DNA of 64,000 nucleotides from Paludibacterium denitrificans. Lineage in GTDB: Bacteria > Pseudomonadota > Gammaproteobacteria > Burkholderiales > Chromobacteriaceae. Of the stretch, positions 41,353 through 52,537 are shown in pieces. The DNA is taken from assembly GCF_009707705.1 (NCBI RefSeq), contig NZ_WLYX01000001.1, positions 1,054,001 to 1,118,000 on the forward strand, written 5' to 3'. Both the position numbers and the translations under genes were made by a program. Position 1 is the stretch's first letter; each line of letters opens with the position of its first letter. The notes under the pieces are model-generated. The model made no database searches. It was not told the origin of the DNA and saw nothing but the letters and a program-made list of their open reading frames with translations.

Positions 41353-41747
41353 TTAAGCTACTACGCAGAGCAGTTCACCACCGATACCGGCGGCACGTGC
41401 CTTGCGATCAGTCATGACACCTTTGGATGTGGACAAGATAGCCACGCCCAAGCCGTTCATAACTTTCGGGATTTCAGTCGAACCCTTGTATACACGCAAG
41501 CCGGGCGGGAAACACGTTCGATGCGTTCAATCACCGGACGGCCAGCATAGTACTTGAGTTGAATATCAAGAACAGGCTTCTTTTCTTCGCCAGCAACAGC
41601 GAAGTCTTCGATATAGCCTTCGTCTTTCAAAACCTGCGCAAGCGCAACTTTAAGTTTCGAAGACGGCATAGCAACAGCCACTTTAGAAGCGTGCTGGCCG
41701 TTGCGGATGCGGGTCAACATATCGGAAATAGGATCATGCATGCTCAT
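41353..41747 (-). CDS. rpsH: 30S ribosomal protein S8 (one frameshift)
   Basis: [20 protein letters not shown] begins the protein. A break at 41501-41504 (CCGG for CCAGG in [12 protein letters not shown]) shifts the frame. The C-terminus ([20 protein letters not shown], ending LLCVVA) lies in the other frame down to 41353. Repaired length is 131 residues. S8 also represses the spc operon. Confidence 0.96.
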
Positions 41748-41760
41748 TCTGTGTCTCCTA

Positions 41761-42066
41761 TTACCAGCTGGCCTTCACAACACCCGGGATCTCGCCTTTC
41801 ATGGCGATTTCACGAAGCTTGTTACGACCCAGACCGAATTTACGGAAAACGCCACGCGGACGACCAGTAACAGCACAACGACGACGTTGGCGAACCGGGC
41901 TAGCGTTACGCGGCAGTTGTTGCAGCTTCAGACGAGCAGCAAAACGCTCATCTTCAGACAGATTCTGATTGTTGATGATGGCGAGAAGCTCTTCGCGTTT
42001 GCCAGCATATTTCTTGGCCAGCTTTTCACGCTTCTCTTCACGGTTAATCAGTGCAAGTGTTGCCAT
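41761..42066 (-). CDS. rpsN: 30S ribosomal protein S14
   Basis: A 101-residue zinc-independent S14: [20 protein letters not shown] at the start, and [20 protein letters not shown] near the end. It is intact. Confidence 0.97.
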   Translation of the reverse strand: MATLALINREEKREKLAKKYAGKREELLAIINNQNLSEDERFAARLKLQQLPRNASPVRQRRRCAVTGRPRGVFRKFGLGRNKLREIAMKGEIPGVVKASW

Positions 42067-42070
42067 GTGC

Positions 42071-42611
42071 TTAACCTTTGAACGGGAACTTGAAAGCAGC
42101 CAGCAAAGCGCGGGCTTCTTCGTCAGTTTTAGCCGTAGTGGTAATGGTAATGTTCATCCCGCGCAGAGCATCGATCTTGTCGTACTCGATTTCCGGGAAA
42201 ATGATCTGTTCACGTACACCCATGTTGTAGTTACCACGTCCGTCAAAAGACTTGGCAGATACACCACGGAAGTCACGCACGCGCGGCAGCGCGATGGTTA
42301 CCAGACGATCCGAGGAACTCGTACATACGTTCACGACGCAAAGTCACCTTGCAGCCGACCGGATAATCATCACGGATCTTAAAACCAGCAATGGACTTGC
42401 GTGCGGTTGTCACAACGGGCTTTTGGCCAGCAATCTTCTCCAGATCGCCAACAGCAAATTCCATAACCTTTTTATCGGCTACAGCTTCGCCAACACCCAT
42501 ATTGACAGTGATTTTCTCAATACGTGGGACTTCCATAATCGACTTGTAGCCAAACTGTTTTACCAGTTCAGGAACTACGCTGTCTTTGTAGAAATCGTAA
42601 AGACGTGCCAT
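42071..42611 (-). CDS. rplE: 50S ribosomal protein L5 (one frameshift)
   Basis: [20 protein letters not shown] starts the protein. The frame breaks at 42310-42315, where CCTCGG replaces CCTGG in [19 protein letters not shown]. The rest ([31 protein letters not shown]) is in the second frame. Repaired length is 179 residues, as expected. Confidence 0.96.
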
Positions 42612-42620
42612 GTTATCTCC

Positions 42621-42935
42621 TTACGCCCCGATAACTTCGCCATTGGACTTGAACACGCGCACCTTACGGCCGTCTTCAAGAACCTTGAAGCCCACGCGGT
42701 CAGCCTTTTGGCTTGCCGGATTGAAAATCGCGACGTTCGATGCGTCAACAGGCATGGTCTTTTCAACGATGCCACCCGCAACACCACGGACCGGATTCGG
42801 CTTTTGGTGCTTCTTGGCAACATTCACGCCTTCCACAACCAGCTTGTCATCCAGAACACGCAGTACGGTGCCGCGCTTACCTTTGTCTTTGCCGGTGATT
42901 ACTACTACTTCATCACCCTTGCGAATTTTGCGCAT
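42621..42935 (-). CDS. rplX: 50S ribosomal protein L24
   Basis: A 104-residue protein with the KOW motif [20 protein letters not shown] near its start. It is an early 50S assembly factor. Intact. Confidence 0.97.
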   Translation of the reverse strand: MRKIRKGDEVVVITGKDKGKRGTVLRVLDDKLVVEGVNVAKKHQKPNPVRGVAGGIVEKTMPVDASNVAIFNPASQKADRVGFKVLEDGRKVRVFKSNGEVIGA

Positions 42936-42944
42936 GCGGCCTCC

Positions 42945-43313
42945 TTACAGCACTTCCGGAGCCAGCGAAACGATCTTCATGAAGCGCTCGGTACGCAGTT
43001 CACGCGTAACAGGCCCGAAGATACGAGTGCCGATCGGCTCAAGCTTGGTGTTCAGCAAAACAGCAGCATTGCTGTCAAATTTGATCAACGAGCCATCCGG
43101 ACGGCGCACACCTTTGGCGGTGCGAACCACAACGGCATTAAACACGTCACCTTTTTTGACGCGACCACGCGGCGCAGCATCTTTGATGCTCACCTTGATA
43201 ATGTCGCCAACGCTTGCATAGCGACGCTTGGAACCGCCCAGCACTTTAATGCACATAACATGACGCGCACCAGTGTTGTCAGCGACCTCAAGCAAGGTCT
43301 GCATTTGGATCAT
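42945..43313 (-). CDS. rplN: 50S ribosomal protein L14
   Basis: A 122-residue protein: [20 protein letters not shown] start, and [20 protein letters not shown] end. It is the first gene of the spc-type unit, 195 bp downstream of rpsQ, and follows the promoter at 43476-43504. Confidence 0.97.
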   Translation of the reverse strand: MIQMQTLLEVADNTGARHVMCIKVLGGSKRRYASVGDIIKVSIKDAAPRGRVKKGDVFNAVVVRTAKGVRRPDGSLIKFDSNAAVLLNTKLEPIGTRIFGPVTRELRTERFMKIVSLAPEVL

Positions 43314-43475
43314 TTGATTACCTTTCTATCCAACTTAACCCGTCACTTTCGCTTGATTCCGGCAGAGATACACCTTCAGCAAACGAAACGCCGCAGTAAT
43401 CCGCGGCGTATCCAACGGCCAGTTTTGGACCCCGTAAGGGCAGAATTCCTACCCAACCGAGGCAGGAAAATGGCC

Positions 43476-43504
43476 ATTATACAGAGGGCTTACACCCTCT
43501 GCAA
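43476..43504 (-). promoter_or_regulatory. Sigma-70 promoter of the spc operon
   Basis: TTGCAG (43499-43504) and TATAAT (43476-43481) are separated by exactly 17 bp, just past the rpsQ stop and about 165 bp upstream of rplN. The spacer forms an inverted repeat (CAGAGGG-TGTAAG-CCCTCTG), so the promoter overlaps a hairpin at the end of the S10 operon. A second GC hairpin (CGCCGC/GCGGCG) lies in the leader. The gap corresponds to the S10/spc boundary of E. coli. Confidence 0.75.
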
Positions 43505-43508
43505 GTTT

Positions 43509-43772
43509 TTACACTTGGCGTGATTTCTCAACCAGTGCAGTCACGACCCACGACTTGGTCTTCGAGAGAGGGCGGGATTCGCTGATAACCACGATATCGC
43601 CAGCCTTGAACTCGTTGTTCTCGTCATGTGCGTGGAACTTCTTAGAACGACGGATAATTTTACCGTAGATCGGGTGCTTTACTTTGCGCTCAACCAGGAC
43701 GGTAACAGTCTTATCCATCTTGTCACTGACAACAGTACCGGTCAGTGTGCGGACCACTTTGGTTTCGCTCAT
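43509..43772 (-). CDS. rpsQ: 30S ribosomal protein S17
   Basis: An 87-residue protein. [20 protein letters not shown] and [20 protein letters not shown] are S17 motifs. Last gene of the S10-type unit. Intact. Confidence 0.97.
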   Translation of the reverse strand: MSETKVVRTLTGTVVSDKMDKTVTVLVERKVKHPIYGKIIRRSKKFHAHDENNEFKAGDIVVISESRPLSKTKSWVVTALVEKSRQV

Positions 43773-43773
43773 C

Positions 43774-43962
43774 TTAAGCTACCTTTTCTTTCAGAACGGT
43801 ACGTACACGAGCGATATCGCGACGTACTTTCTTCAGTTCAGAAGTCTTAGCGAGCTGCTGGGTGGCGTGCTGCATACGCAGGGCAAACTGTGCCTTCAGG
43901 AGGCTAAGCAGTTCGGCCTTCAGCTCGTCTACATTTTTGGCTTTCAGTTCGGACGCTTTCAT
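43774..43962 (-). CDS. rpmC: 50S ribosomal protein L29
   Basis: A 62-residue helical hairpin protein: [20 protein letters not shown] start, with [20 protein letters not shown]. Its start overlaps the rplP stop. Intact. Confidence 0.96.
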   Translation of the reverse strand: MKASELKAKNVDELKAELLSLLKAQFALRMQHATQQLAKTSELKKVRRDIARVRTVLKEKVA

Positions 43963-44378
43963 TACTGACCTACCTGTCTAGTTACAAACACAGTGGCGAT
44001 CGGCAATTTGGCTGCGGCCAAACGGAATGCTTCACGAGCGAGCTCTTCAGAAACACCATCCATTTCATACAGCATCTTGCCTGGCTGGATTTCGGCAACG
44101 TAGTACTCAGGACTACCTTTACCATTACCCATACGCACTTCTGCTTACTTGGTAGTGATCGGCTTATCCGGGAAAATACGAATCCAGATACGACCACCAC
44201 GCTTGATGTGACGAGTCATGGCACGACGAGCAGCTTCGATCTGACGGGCAGTCAGACGGCCACGACCAATAGCCTTAAGACCAAAATCACCAAAGCTCAC
44301 TTTGTTGCCACGAGTAGCAATACCCGTGTTGCGGCCTTTATGCTGTTTACGGTACTTGAGTCTAGTTGGCTGCAGCAT
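43962..44378 (-). CDS. rplP: 50S ribosomal protein L16 (in-frame TAA at a GCCGGC site)
   Basis: [20 protein letters not shown] to FPDKPITTK is read normally. An in-frame TAA then appears at 44145-44147 in AAG-TAA-GCA-GAA. Homologues have Lys-Pro-Ala-Glu here (AAG CCG GCA GAA), so CCGG has become TAAG without a length change. Reading continues [20 protein letters not shown] and ends FVTRQVGQ. Full length is 138 residues. The start overlaps rpsC. Confidence 0.95.
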
Positions 44379-45063
44379 TTCGAGCACCCTTTCTCGATTT
44401 CTTCTCGGTCGCGACCGGGGTAACTTGAACCTGACCAGGTTTCAACTCACCCTTGTAGACCCATACTTTGATACCAATGATCCCGTAGGTCGTTTTGGCT
44501 TCGGAAGTAGCATAGTCAACATCTGCACGCAAAGTGTGCAGCGGTACGCGGCCTTCGCGATACCATTCACTACGAGCGATATCGATACCGTTCAGACGAC
44601 CAGAGCTCATGATCTTGATACCCTGAGCACCCATACGCATTGCATTTTGCATGGCACGCTTCATGGCACGGCGGAACATCACGCGCTTTTCCAGCTGAGA
44701 GGCAATGCTATCAGCAATGATCTGCGCATCCAGCTCAGGCTTGCGAACTTCTTCAATATTCACATGCACCGGCACACCAAGACGCTTTTGCAATTCTTGC
44801 TTCAGCAATTCGATGTCTTCGCCTTTTTTACCGATTACAACACCCGGACGGGCACTGTGGATGGTAATACGAGCGGACTTAGCCGGGCGTTCGATAATAA
44901 CGCGGCCAACCGAAGCATGACCCAGACGCTTTTTCAGGAAATCACGAACTTCGATATCCTGCTTGAGCATCTCAGGGAAGCTCTGCGAATTGGCAAACCA
45001 CTTGGAAGACCAGTTTTTGTTAACGGCAAGACGGAATCCCGTCGGATGAATCTTCTGACCCAT
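44362..45063 (-). CDS. rpsC: 30S ribosomal protein S3
   Basis: A 233-residue protein: [20 protein letters not shown] start, and the KH domain loop [20 protein letters not shown]. Intact. Confidence 0.97.
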   Translation of the reverse strand: MGQKIHPTGFRLAVNKNWSSKWFANSQSFPEMLKQDIEVRDFLKKRLGHASVGRVIIERPAKSARITIHSARPGVVIGKKGEDIELLKQELQKRLGVPVHVNIEEVRKPELDAQIIADSIASQLEKRVMFRRAMKRAMQNAMRMGAQGIKIMSSGRLNGIDIARSEWYREGRVPLHTLRADVDYATSEAKTTYGIIGIKVWVYKGELKPGQVQVTPVATEKKSRKGARNAAAN

Positions 45064-45073
45064 TTCTTACCCC

Positions 45074-45403
45074 TTAATTGCCAACGGTCAACGAAATGTG
45101 GCAAGTCTGCTTTTCAATGCGGTTGCCACGGCCTTTTGCACGAGCCGTGAAACGCTTCAGACTAGCGCCCTTGTCCACGAAGATGCTCGTTACCGTCAAG
45201 GTATCGATATCAGCGCCCTCGTTATGCTCAGCGTTTGCAATAGCAGACTCGAGCACTTTCTTGACAATGGCAGCACCTTTCTTGGGGGAAAAGGCCAGAA
45301 TATTCAGAGCTTGGTCGACGGGCTTGCCGCGTACCAAGTCAGCCACCAAACGACACTTTTGTGCCGACAGGCGAACACTTTTCAGATTTGCAGATACTCT
45401 CAT
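45074..45403 (-). CDS. rplV: 50S ribosomal protein L22
   Basis: A 109-residue protein: [20 protein letters not shown] start and [20 protein letters not shown] end, the exit-tunnel loop protein. Intact. Confidence 0.97.
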   Translation of the reverse strand: MRVSANLKSVRLSAQKCRLVADLVRGKPVDQALNILAFSPKKGAAIVKKVLESAIANAEHNEGADIDTLTVTSIFVDKGASLKRFTARAKGRGNRIEKQTCHISLTVGN

Positions 45404-45412
45404 CGCTTCACC

Positions 45413-45691
45413 TTACTTCTTCTTCGCCTTCTTATCGGCAGCATGGCCTTTGAAGGTACGAGTCAGCGAGAATTCGCCCAGCTTATGGCCGACCATATTT
45501 TCGGAAACATAAACAGGCACATGGGTGCGACCGTTGTGAACAGCGATGGTCATACCAATAAAGTCCGGCAGGACGGTCGAACGACGTGACCAAGTCTTGA
45601 TCGGACGCTTATCTCCGGTTGCACGCACCGCGTCGACCTTCTTCAGAAGGTGCAGATCGACAAACGGGCCTTTTTTCTGCGAACGTGCCAT
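45413..45691 (-). CDS. rpsS: 30S ribosomal protein S19
   Basis: A 92-residue protein: [20 protein letters not shown] start, with [20 protein letters not shown]. Intact. Confidence 0.97.
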   Translation of the reverse strand: MARSQKKGPFVDLHLLKKVDAVRATGDKRPIKTWSRRSTVLPDFIGMTIAVHNGRTHVPVYVSENMVGHKLGEFSLTRTFKGHAADKKAKKK

Positions 45692-45698
45692 ATGTCAA

Positions 45699-46532
45699 TT
45701 ACCCTTTAGTGGAATTGCGACGGCGTACGATCATATTGTCGGTACGCTTGTTGCGGCGGGTACGGAAGCCCTTCGTAGGAGTACCCCACGGACTAACCGG
45801 AACACGACCTTCACCAGTACGGCCTTCACCACCACCATGCGGGTGATCAACCGGGTTCATGGCAACACCACGAACGGTCGGACGGATACCGCGCCAGCGA
45901 GTAGCACCAGCCTTACCCAGCTTGCGCAGGCTATGCTCTTCGTTACCCACTTCGCCAACCGTCGCACGGCAATCAACATGCACTTTGCGAATTTCGCCAG
46001 AACGCAAACGCAATTGAGCGTACACGCCTTCACGAGCCAGCAACATAGCGGAGGCGCCTGCAGAGCGAACCATTTGCGCGCCCTTGCCAGGTTGCAACTC
46101 GATGCAGTGGATGGTGGTACCAACCGGAATATTACGGATCGGCAGGGTGTTACCAGCCTTGATCGGCGCTTCCGCACCAGACAGCAGAACGGCACCCGGT
46201 TTCACACCGCGCGGAGCGATGATGTAACGGCGTTCGCCATCGGCATAGCACAGCAGTGCAATGTGGGCGGTACGGTTCGGATCGTATTCAACACGTTCAA
46301 CTTTGGCCGGAATACCATCTTTATTGCGACGGAAGTCAACAATACGATAGTGCTTCTTATGACCACCACCCATATGACGGGTAGTGATATGACCATTGTT
46401 GTTACGACCGCCGGTAGAAGACTTCTTCTCCAGCAAGGCCGCATGCGGTGCACCTTTATGCAAGTCAGGATGAACCACCTTGACTACTGCACGGCGACCC
46501 GCGGAAGTCGGTTTTACTTTAACGATAGGCAT
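45699..46532 (-). CDS. rplB: 50S ribosomal protein L2
   Basis: A 277-residue protein: [20 protein letters not shown] start, and the peptidyl-transferase-region motif [20 protein letters not shown]. Intact. Confidence 0.98.
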   Translation of the reverse strand: MPIVKVKPTSAGRRAVVKVVHPDLHKGAPHAALLEKKSSTGGRNNNGHITTRHMGGGHKKHYRIVDFRRNKDGIPAKVERVEYDPNRTAHIALLCYADGERRYIIAPRGVKPGAVLLSGAEAPIKAGNTLPIRNIPVGTTIHCIELQPGKGAQMVRSAGASAMLLAREGVYAQLRLRSGEIRKVHVDCRATVGEVGNEEHSLRKLGKAGATRWRGIRPTVRGVAMNPVDHPHGGGEGRTGEGRVPVSPWGTPTKGFRTRRNKRTDNMIVRRRNSTKG

Positions 46533-46543
46533 GCTCTATCTCC

Positions 46544-46858
46544 TTACTCCGCAGCAACCGGGGTGGAAGTCAGATCAATTTCCTGACCTTTAACCAGGCT
46601 CACATAAGCCTTTTTCCAGTCTTTACGACGGCCAAACGAACGGCCAAAACGCTTGACCTTACCTTTGACATTAACAGTGGACACACCTTCAACCTTAACG
46701 TTGAACAGCAGTTCCACAGCGGCCTTGATTTCCGGCTTGGTGGCATCACCAGCAACACGGAACACGACTTGTTCAGCCTTTTCGGCGACCATCGTGCTCT
46801 TTTCGGAAACAACCGGAGCAAGAATTACTTGCAACAGACGTTCTTGGTTCATGCCCAC
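46544..46858 (-). CDS. rplW: 50S ribosomal protein L23
   Basis: A 104-residue exit-tunnel protein that docks trigger factor and [20 protein letters not shown]-like start ([20 protein letters not shown]) and [20 protein letters not shown]. The start overlaps the rplD stop. Confidence 0.96.
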   Translation of the reverse strand: MGMNQERLLQVILAPVVSEKSTMVAEKAEQVVFRVAGDATKPEIKAAVELLFNVKVEGVSTVNVKGKVKRFGRSFGRRKDWKKAYVSLVKGQEIDLTSTPVAAE

Positions 46859-47469
46859 TGCTCCTCCAGTTGTTTCACTGCATCACGAGTGATCACGATT
46901 TTCTTGAAACGAAGCAGGCTGTACGGGTCAGCTTGCTGAGCTTCAATCACCAGAACGTTCGGCAGGTTACGGGAAGAAAGATAGAGATTCTCATCCAGTT
47001 CACCGGTAATGAACAAAGCCTGATCCAAGCCCATGGATTTTACCTTGCCAACAAATTCTTTGGTCTTAGGCGTTTCCACAGACAGGGAATCAACAACGAT
47101 CAGGCGTTCATCACGCACCAGCTGTGACAGAATAGCTGCCATACCAGCACGGAATGCCTTACGGTTCACTTTTTGAGTGTAGTTTTCGTCCGGGCTGTTC
47201 GGGAAAGCACGGCCACCACCACGCCAAACCGGAGATGCAGTCATACCGGAACGAGCACGGCCCGTACCTTTTTGACGCCACGGTTTTTTGGTGGAGTGAT
47301 TAACTTCAGCACGAGTCTTCTGGGCACGATTTGCGCTACGAGCATTCGCCGAGAATGCAGTAACTACTTGATGCACCAGAGCTTCGTTATATTCACGACC
47401 GAACAGAACTTCGGAGGCCTGCAGGCTTTCAACAGCCTGACCTTGGGTATTGATTACTTTCAATTCCAT
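46849..47469 (-). CDS. rplD: 50S ribosomal protein L4
   Basis: A 206-residue protein. [20 protein letters not shown] is the L4 loop motif. The ATG at 47467-47469 overlaps the rplC TGA. In other bacteria L4 autoregulates the S10 operon. Intact. Confidence 0.97.
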   Translation of the reverse strand: MELKVINTQGQAVESLQASEVLFGREYNEALVHQVVTAFSANARSANRAQKTRAEVNHSTKKPWRQKGTGRARSGMTASPVWRGGGRAFPNSPDENYTQKVNRKAFRAGMAAILSQLVRDERLIVVDSLSVETPKTKEFVGKVKSMGLDQALFITGELDENLYLSSRNLPNVLVIEAQQADPYSLLRFKKIVITRDAVKQLEEQWA

Positions 47470-48111
47470 CACGCACCCGCCTTCACGCTAGGACGCACGA
47501 CAACATCACCGTTCTTGGCGCCGGTACAGCACCCTTAACCAGGATCAATTGACGTTCTGCGTCGATACGAACAATCTCGAGGCACTGAATGGTGCTCTTG
47601 ACGTTACCGTACTGACCAGCCATGCGCTTACCCGGCAGTACACGACCCGGATCTTGCGCCTGACCGATGGAACCCGGCGAATTATGCGACAGCGAGTTAC
47701 CATGGGAAGCACGGTTGGAGGAGAAGTTGTGACGCTTGATCACGCCAGAGAAACCCTTACCCTTGGAGGTACCGGTAATGTCAACCAACTGACCCACCGG
47801 AACACTTCAACGGAAATGGAATCACCAGCTTTGTAGTTGGACAGATCTTCAGCAGACAGAACGAATTCGTTCAGACCACGACCTGCCTCAACACCTGCCT
47901 TGGCAAAATGACCAGCCGCTGCCTTGGTGACGCGGTTAGCCTTGCGGGCGCCGAAGGTTACTTGAAGAGCAGAATAGCCATCAACTTCAGCAGTTTTGAT
48001 TTGCGTGACGCGATTAGCAGACATGTCCAGCACAGTTACCGGGACGGCAGCGCCATCTTCAGCAAAAATGCGGGTCATGCCGACTTTGCGACCGACAAGA
48101 CCTAAACTCAT
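47469..48111 (-). CDS. rplC: 50S ribosomal protein L3 (two frameshifts)
   Basis: [20 protein letters not shown] begins the protein. A break at 47797-47800 (CCGG for CCNGG) precedes [21 protein letters not shown] second at 47521-47524 (CCGG for CCNGG in [12 protein letters not shown]) precedes the end RPSVKAGA. Repaired length is 214 residues. The stop overlaps the rplD ATG. Confidence 0.96.
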
Positions 48112-48164
48112 GTTTATTTCCTTTTGCAGGAGCCGATTACGATTGACCGGCAATCAAAAACAAA

Positions 48165-48193
48165 AGCGGACTCACCAAAATGGCGAGTCCGCT
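48165..48193 (-). terminator. Attenuator-like hairpin between rpsJ and rplC
   Basis: Arms AGCGGACTCGCC and GGTGAGTCCGCT (one G-T pair) around a 5-base loop are followed on the minus strand by TTTTGTTTTTG. It sits inside the S10 operon in the 144-bp rpsJ-rplC gap, where a full stop would be unexpected, so partial termination or control is likely. A weak promoter-like TTGCGG/TACATT pair lies just upstream. Confidence 0.5.
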
Positions 48194-48255
48194 AATGTAG
48201 CACAAAAAATTTAAGCGCCGCAAGCACTTACGTACTTGCAGGCAGAACCTTGTGC

Positions 48256-48566
48256 TTATTGCAGCTTGATTTCCACATCGACGCCAGCAGGCAAGTCGAG
48301 TTTCATCAATGCATCAACGGTCTTGTCGGTCGGATCAACGATATCCATCAGACGCAGATGGGTACGAATTTCCAGCTGATCACGCGACGACTTGTTGACG
48401 TGCGGGGAACGCAGAACGTCGAAACGCTCGATTTTGGTCGGCAGCGGAACCGGGCCTTTAACTACGGCACCAGTGCGCTTAGCGGTTTCAACGATTTCCG
48501 GGCAGAACGGTCGATCAGGTTGTAATCGAATGCTTTCAGGCGAATGCGAATTTTTTGGCTCGACAT
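48256..48566 (-). CDS. rpsJ: 30S ribosomal protein S10 / NusE (one frameshift)
   Basis: [20 protein letters not shown] starts the protein. A break at 48498-48502 (CCGG for CCAGG in [15 protein letters not shown]) shifts the frame. The rest ([20 protein letters not shown], ending VDVEIKLQ) is in the second frame. Repaired length is 103 residues. Also acts as NusE in antitermination. Confidence 0.96.
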
Positions 48567-48579
48567 GATAGCGTCCTAA

Positions 48580-49770
48580 TTACTCGATGATCTTAGCAAC
48601 AACACCGGCACCAACGGTACGGCCACCTTCGCGAATTGCGAAGCGCAGACCTTCTTCCATGGCGATCGGGGCAATCAGTTCTACGGTGATGGCTACGTTG
48701 TCACCCGGCATTACCATTTCCACGCCTTCGGCCAGCGATACGGCACCGGTCACGTCCGTGGTACGGAAGTAGAACTGCGGGCGGTAGTTGGCGAAGAACG
48801 GGGTGTGACGACCGCCTTCATCTTTGGACAGAACGTAAACTTCGGCACCGAACTTGGTGTGCGGGGTGATGGAACCCGGCTTGGCCAGTACTTGACCACG
48901 TTCTACGTCTTCACGCTTGGTACCACGCAGCAGTACGCCTACGTTGTCACCGGCTTGACCTTGATCCAGCAGTTTGCGGAACATTTCCACGCCCGTGCAG
49001 GTGGTCTTGCTGGTCGGCTTGATACCAACGATTTCGATTTCTTCACCGACTTTTACTACGCCGCGTTCTACACGACCGGTCACTACGGTACCGCGACCAG
49101 AGATGGAGAATACGTCTTCGATCGGCAGCAGGAACGGCTTGTCGATGGCACGTTCCGGGGTCGGGATGTAGGAATCCAGAGCATCAGCCAGACGGAAGAT
49201 GGCCGGTTCGCCGATGTCGGATTGGTCGCCTTCCAGCGCTTTCAGGGCAGAACCCTTGATCAGCGGCAGGTCGTCGCCCGGGAAGTCGTAGGAAGACAAC
49301 AGATCGCGGACTTCCATTTCCACCAGTTCCAGCAGCTCTTCGTCATCAACCATGTCGCACTTGTTCAGGAACACGATGATGTACGGTACGCCAACCTGGC
49401 GAGCCAGCAGGATGTGTTCGCGGGTTTGCGGCATCGGGCCGTCAGCAGCGGACACTACCAAGATAGCGCCGTCCATCTGGGCAGCACCGGTAATCATGTT
49501 CTTAACGTAGTCGGCGTGACCCGGGCAGTCTACGTGAGCGTAGTGGCGGGTTTCGGTTTCGTATTCTACGTGAGCGGTATTAATGGTAATACCACGAGCC
49601 TTTTCTTCCGGCGCGCTGTCGATCTGGGAGTAATCTTTGGCTTCGCCACCGAATTTCTTCGACAGAATGGTGGTGATTGCAGCGGTCAGCGTGGTTTTAC
49701 CATGGTCAACGTGACCGATGGTGCCGACGTTTACGTGCGGTTTTGTCCGCTCAAATTTTTCTTTTGCCAT
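48580..49770 (-). CDS. tuf: Translation elongation factor EF-Tu
   Basis: A 396-residue GTPase: G1 [11 protein letters not shown]3 [14 protein letters not shown]4 [13 protein letters not shown]. It carries aminoacyl-tRNA to the ribosome. It lies between fusA and rpsJ, with the DUS-like inverted pair in its upstream gap. Intact. Confidence 0.98.
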   Translation of the reverse strand: MAKEKFERTKPHVNVGTIGHVDHGKTTLTAAITTILSKKFGGEAKDYSQIDSAPEEKARGITINTAHVEYETETRHYAHVDCPGHADYVKNMITGAAQMDGAILVVSAADGPMPQTREHILLARQVGVPYIIVFLNKCDMVDDEELLELVEMEVRDLLSSYDFPGDDLPLIKGSALKALEGDQSDIGEPAIFRLADALDSYIPTPERAIDKPFLLPIEDVFSISGRGTVVTGRVERGVVKVGEEIEIVGIKPTSKTTCTGVEMFRKLLDQGQAGDNVGVLLRGTKREDVERGQVLAKPGSITPHTKFGAEVYVLSKDEGGRHTPFFANYRPQFYFRTTDVTGAVSLAEGVEMVMPGDNVAITVELIAPIAMEEGLRFAIREGGRTVGAGVVAKIIE

Positions 49771-49805
49771 TTTGCAAAAATCCTTAATTAAAGAACAATC
49801 AGACT

Positions 49806-49833
49806 AGGTTGGCCGAAAGGTTTCGGCCAACCT
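49806..49833. repeat. Inverted pair of the DUS-like repeat between fusA and tuf
   Basis: AGGTTGGCCGAAA and TTTCGGCCAACCT are perfect 13-bp arms around GG. This hairpin lies 9 bp after the fusA stop and before tuf, inside an operon, so it could attenuate or process the transcript as well as serve as uptake sequence. Confidence 0.85.
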
Positions 49834-49842
49834 CAGCGCGCA

Positions 49843-51942
49843 TTACTTCTTGGCTGCCATTACCGCTTCAGCAATATGCTTCGGCGCTTCGGAGTAGTGC
49901 TTGAACTCCATGGAGTACGTTGCACGACCCTGTGTGGCAGAACGCAGGTCGGTGGAGTAACCGAACATCTCAGCCAGAGGAACCTCTGCCTTGATCTTCT
50001 TGCCACCCAGACCATCGTCATCCATACCCTGAACGATACCGCGACGACGGTTCAAGTCACCCATCACGTCGCCCATGTATTCTTCCGGAGTTTCCACTTC
50101 CACGGCCATCATCGGCTCGAGGATGCACGGACCGGCACGACGCATGGCTTCCTTGAATGCCAGCGAGCTTACCAATTCGAAGGCGATCTGCGAAGAGTCG
50201 ACATCGTGATAGGAACCGAAGGTCAGACGTACAGTCACGTCAACCACCGGGAAGCCTGCCAAGATACCGTTGTTCAGCGAGTTACGGATACCCTTGTCAA
50301 CGGAAGGAATGAATTCGCGAGGAATCACACCACCCTTGATCTCGTCGATGAACTTGTAACCCTGACCTTCGCCAGACGGCTCCAGCGTGATCGTACAATC
50401 ACCGTACTGACCCTTACCACCAGACTGCTTGGCATGCTTACCTTGCACGTCGGTAACAGTCTTGGTAATGGTTTCGCGGTAAGCAACCTGCGGAGCACCG
50501 ACGTTGGCTTCCACGCCGAACTCACGCTTCATGCGGTCAACCAGAATTTCCGAGTGCAGTTCACCCATACCGGAAATAATGGTCTGGCCGGATTCTTCGT
50601 CAGTGCGCACGCGGAACGACGGGTCTTCCTTGGCCAAGCGGTTCAGGGCTACGCCCATCTTCTCTTGGTCGGCCTTGGTCTTCGGCTCAACAGCAACGTG
50701 AATCACCGGATCCGGGAACTCCATGCGCTCCAGAATCAGCGGGGAGTCAACATCACACAGGGTTTCACCGGTGGTAACGTCTTTCAGGCCGATACCAGCA
50801 GCGATGTCACCGGCGCGGACTTCTTCGATCTCTTTACGATCGTTGGCATGCATTTGCACGATACGACCGATACGTTCTTTCTTGCCCTTGATGGAGTTCA
50901 ATACGGTATCACCGGATTTCACCACACCAGAGTAAACACGGAAGAACGTCAGCTGACCGACGTACGGGTCGTTCATCAGCTTGAATGCCAGAGCAGAGAA
51001 TTTGGCATCGTCGGAGGCTTCGCGCGTGGTCGGCTGGCCATCCAGCGTTTCACCGGCAACCGGCGGAACATCAAGCGGGCTAGGCAGCAGATCAACGACT
51101 GCATCCAGCATGCGCTGAACGCCCTTGTTCTTGAACGCAGAACCGCACAGCATCGGCTGGATTTCGCAGCGCAGGGTACGCTGACGCAGACCATGAACGA
51201 TTTCCTCTTCGGTCAATTCGCCTTCTTCGAGGTATTTGTTCATGGTGTCTTCGTCAACTTCCGCTGCCGCTTCAACCATTTTTTCGCGCCATTCTTCGGC
51301 AACGGACACCAGATCAGCAGGGATGTCGCCGTATTCGAAAGTCATACCTTGGGAAGCTTCATCCCAAATAATGGCTTTCATTTTCAGCAGATCAACCACA
51401 CCGGTGAAGTTGTCTTCCGCACCGATAGGCACAACGATAGGTACCGGGTTACCACGCAGACGGGTTTTCACCTGATCAACCGCACGGAAGAAGTTGGCAC
51501 CTTGACGGTCCATCTTGTTCACGAAGGCGATACGCGGAACCTTGTACTTGTTAGCCTGACGCCATACGGTTTCAGACTGAGGCTGTACACCACCCACAGC
51601 GCAATACACCATCACCGCGCCATCCAGCACACGCATGGAACGCTCTACCTCAATGGTAAAGTCCACGTGTCCCGGGGTATCAATGATGTTGAAGCGGTGT
51701 TCCGGGTACTGCAACGCCATACCCTTCCAGAACGTGGTGGTCGCAGCGGAGGTAATGGTAATACCACGCTCCTGCTCTTGTTCCATCCAGTCCATGGTGG
51801 CAGCGCCGTCGTGAACTTCACCAATTTTGTGGTTCACGCCGGTGTAAAACAGAATACGCTCGGTAGTGGTCGTCTTACCGGCGTCAATGTGAGCGGAGAT
51901 ACCGATATTACGGTAGCGCTCGATAGGAGTTTTCCTAGCCAC
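49843..51942 (-). CDS. fusA: Translation elongation factor EF-G
   Basis: A 699-residue translocase GTPase: G1 [20 protein letters not shown]3 [20 protein letters not shown]4 [12 protein letters not shown]. The C-terminus has [20 protein letters not shown]. Intact. Confidence 0.98.
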   Translation of the reverse strand: MARKTPIERYRNIGISAHIDAGKTTTTERILFYTGVNHKIGEVHDGAATMDWMEQEQERGITITSAATTTFWKGMALQYPEHRFNIIDTPGHVDFTIEVERSMRVLDGAVMVYCAVGGVQPQSETVWRQANKYKVPRIAFVNKMDRQGANFFRAVDQVKTRLRGNPVPIVVPIGAEDNFTGVVDLLKMKAIIWDEASQGMTFEYGDIPADLVSVAEEWREKMVEAAAEVDEDTMNKYLEEGELTEEEIVHGLRQRTLRCEIQPMLCGSAFKNKGVQRMLDAVVDLLPSPLDVPPVAGETLDGQPTTREASDDAKFSALAFKLMNDPYVGQLTFFRVYSGVVKSGDTVLNSIKGKKERIGRIVQMHANDRKEIEEVRAGDIAAGIGLKDVTTGETLCDVDSPLILERMEFPDPVIHVAVEPKTKADQEKMGVALNRLAKEDPSFRVRTDEESGQTIISGMGELHSEILVDRMKREFGVEANVGAPQVAYRETITKTVTDVQGKHAKQSGGKGQYGDCTITLEPSGEGQGYKFIDEIKGGVIPREFIPSVDKGIRNSLNNGILAGFPVVDVTVRLTFGSYHDVDSSQIAFELVSSLAFKEAMRRAGPCILEPMMAVEVETPEEYMGDVMGDLNRRRGIVQGMDDDGLGGKKIKAEVPLAEMFGYSTDLRSATQGRATYSMEFKHYSEAPKHIAEAVMAAKK

Positions 51943-51969
51943 GGCCGAAACCTTCCTGAGTGAGTTAGC

Positions 51970-52440
51970 TTAGAAACGGAAGTGCGAGAAGGCTTTGTTG
52001 GCTTCAGCCATACGATGCACTTCATCACGTTTCTTCATGGCACCGCCACGACCTTCGGCCGCGTCGATCAATTCACCAGCAAGGCGCAGGTCCATGGACT
52101 TCTCACCACGCTTACGGGCAGCATCACGCAACCAGCGCATTGCGAGCGCCATACGGCGGGCCGGACGAACCTCAACTGGAACCTGATAGTTAGCACCACC
52201 TACGCGGCGGCTCTTAACTTCGACAACCGGCTTGGCATTCGACAGGGCAGTGGTAAACACTTCCAGTGCGTTCTTGCCGGTTTTCTTTTCAATTTGGTCC
52301 AGCGCGCCGTAAATGATGCGCTCTGCAACGGATTTTTTGCCATCGATCATGACTACGTTCATGAACTTGGACAGGTCTTGGCTACCGAACTTCGGATCCG
52401 GCAGCACTTCACGCTTGGGGACTTCTCTGCGTCTTGGCAT
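51970..52440 (-). CDS. rpsG: 30S ribosomal protein S7
   Basis: A 156-residue protein: [20 protein letters not shown] start, with [20 protein letters not shown]. It nucleates the 30S head. Intact. Confidence 0.98.
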   Translation of the reverse strand: MPRRREVPKREVLPDPKFGSQDLSKFMNVVMIDGKKSVAERIIYGALDQIEKKTGKNALEVFTTALSNAKPVVEVKSRRVGGANYQVPVEVRPARRMALAMRWLRDAARKRGEKSMDLRLAGELIDAAEGRGGAMKKRDEVHRMAEANKAFSHFRF

Positions 52441-52537
52441 GGTAATTCCTTAATCTATTCAGTTGAGTTTGCACTCAAGACCACCCATCAGGAATGGCCA
52501 CTTACTCGACGACATGACATCGCCGTGCGGCATCCAA

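Noticed and set aside
44270-44277. CCTTAAGA in rplP resembles the altered GCCGGC strings.
   Set aside because: It encodes the conserved Gly-Leu-Lys-Ala of L16 in frame, so it is genuine sequence.
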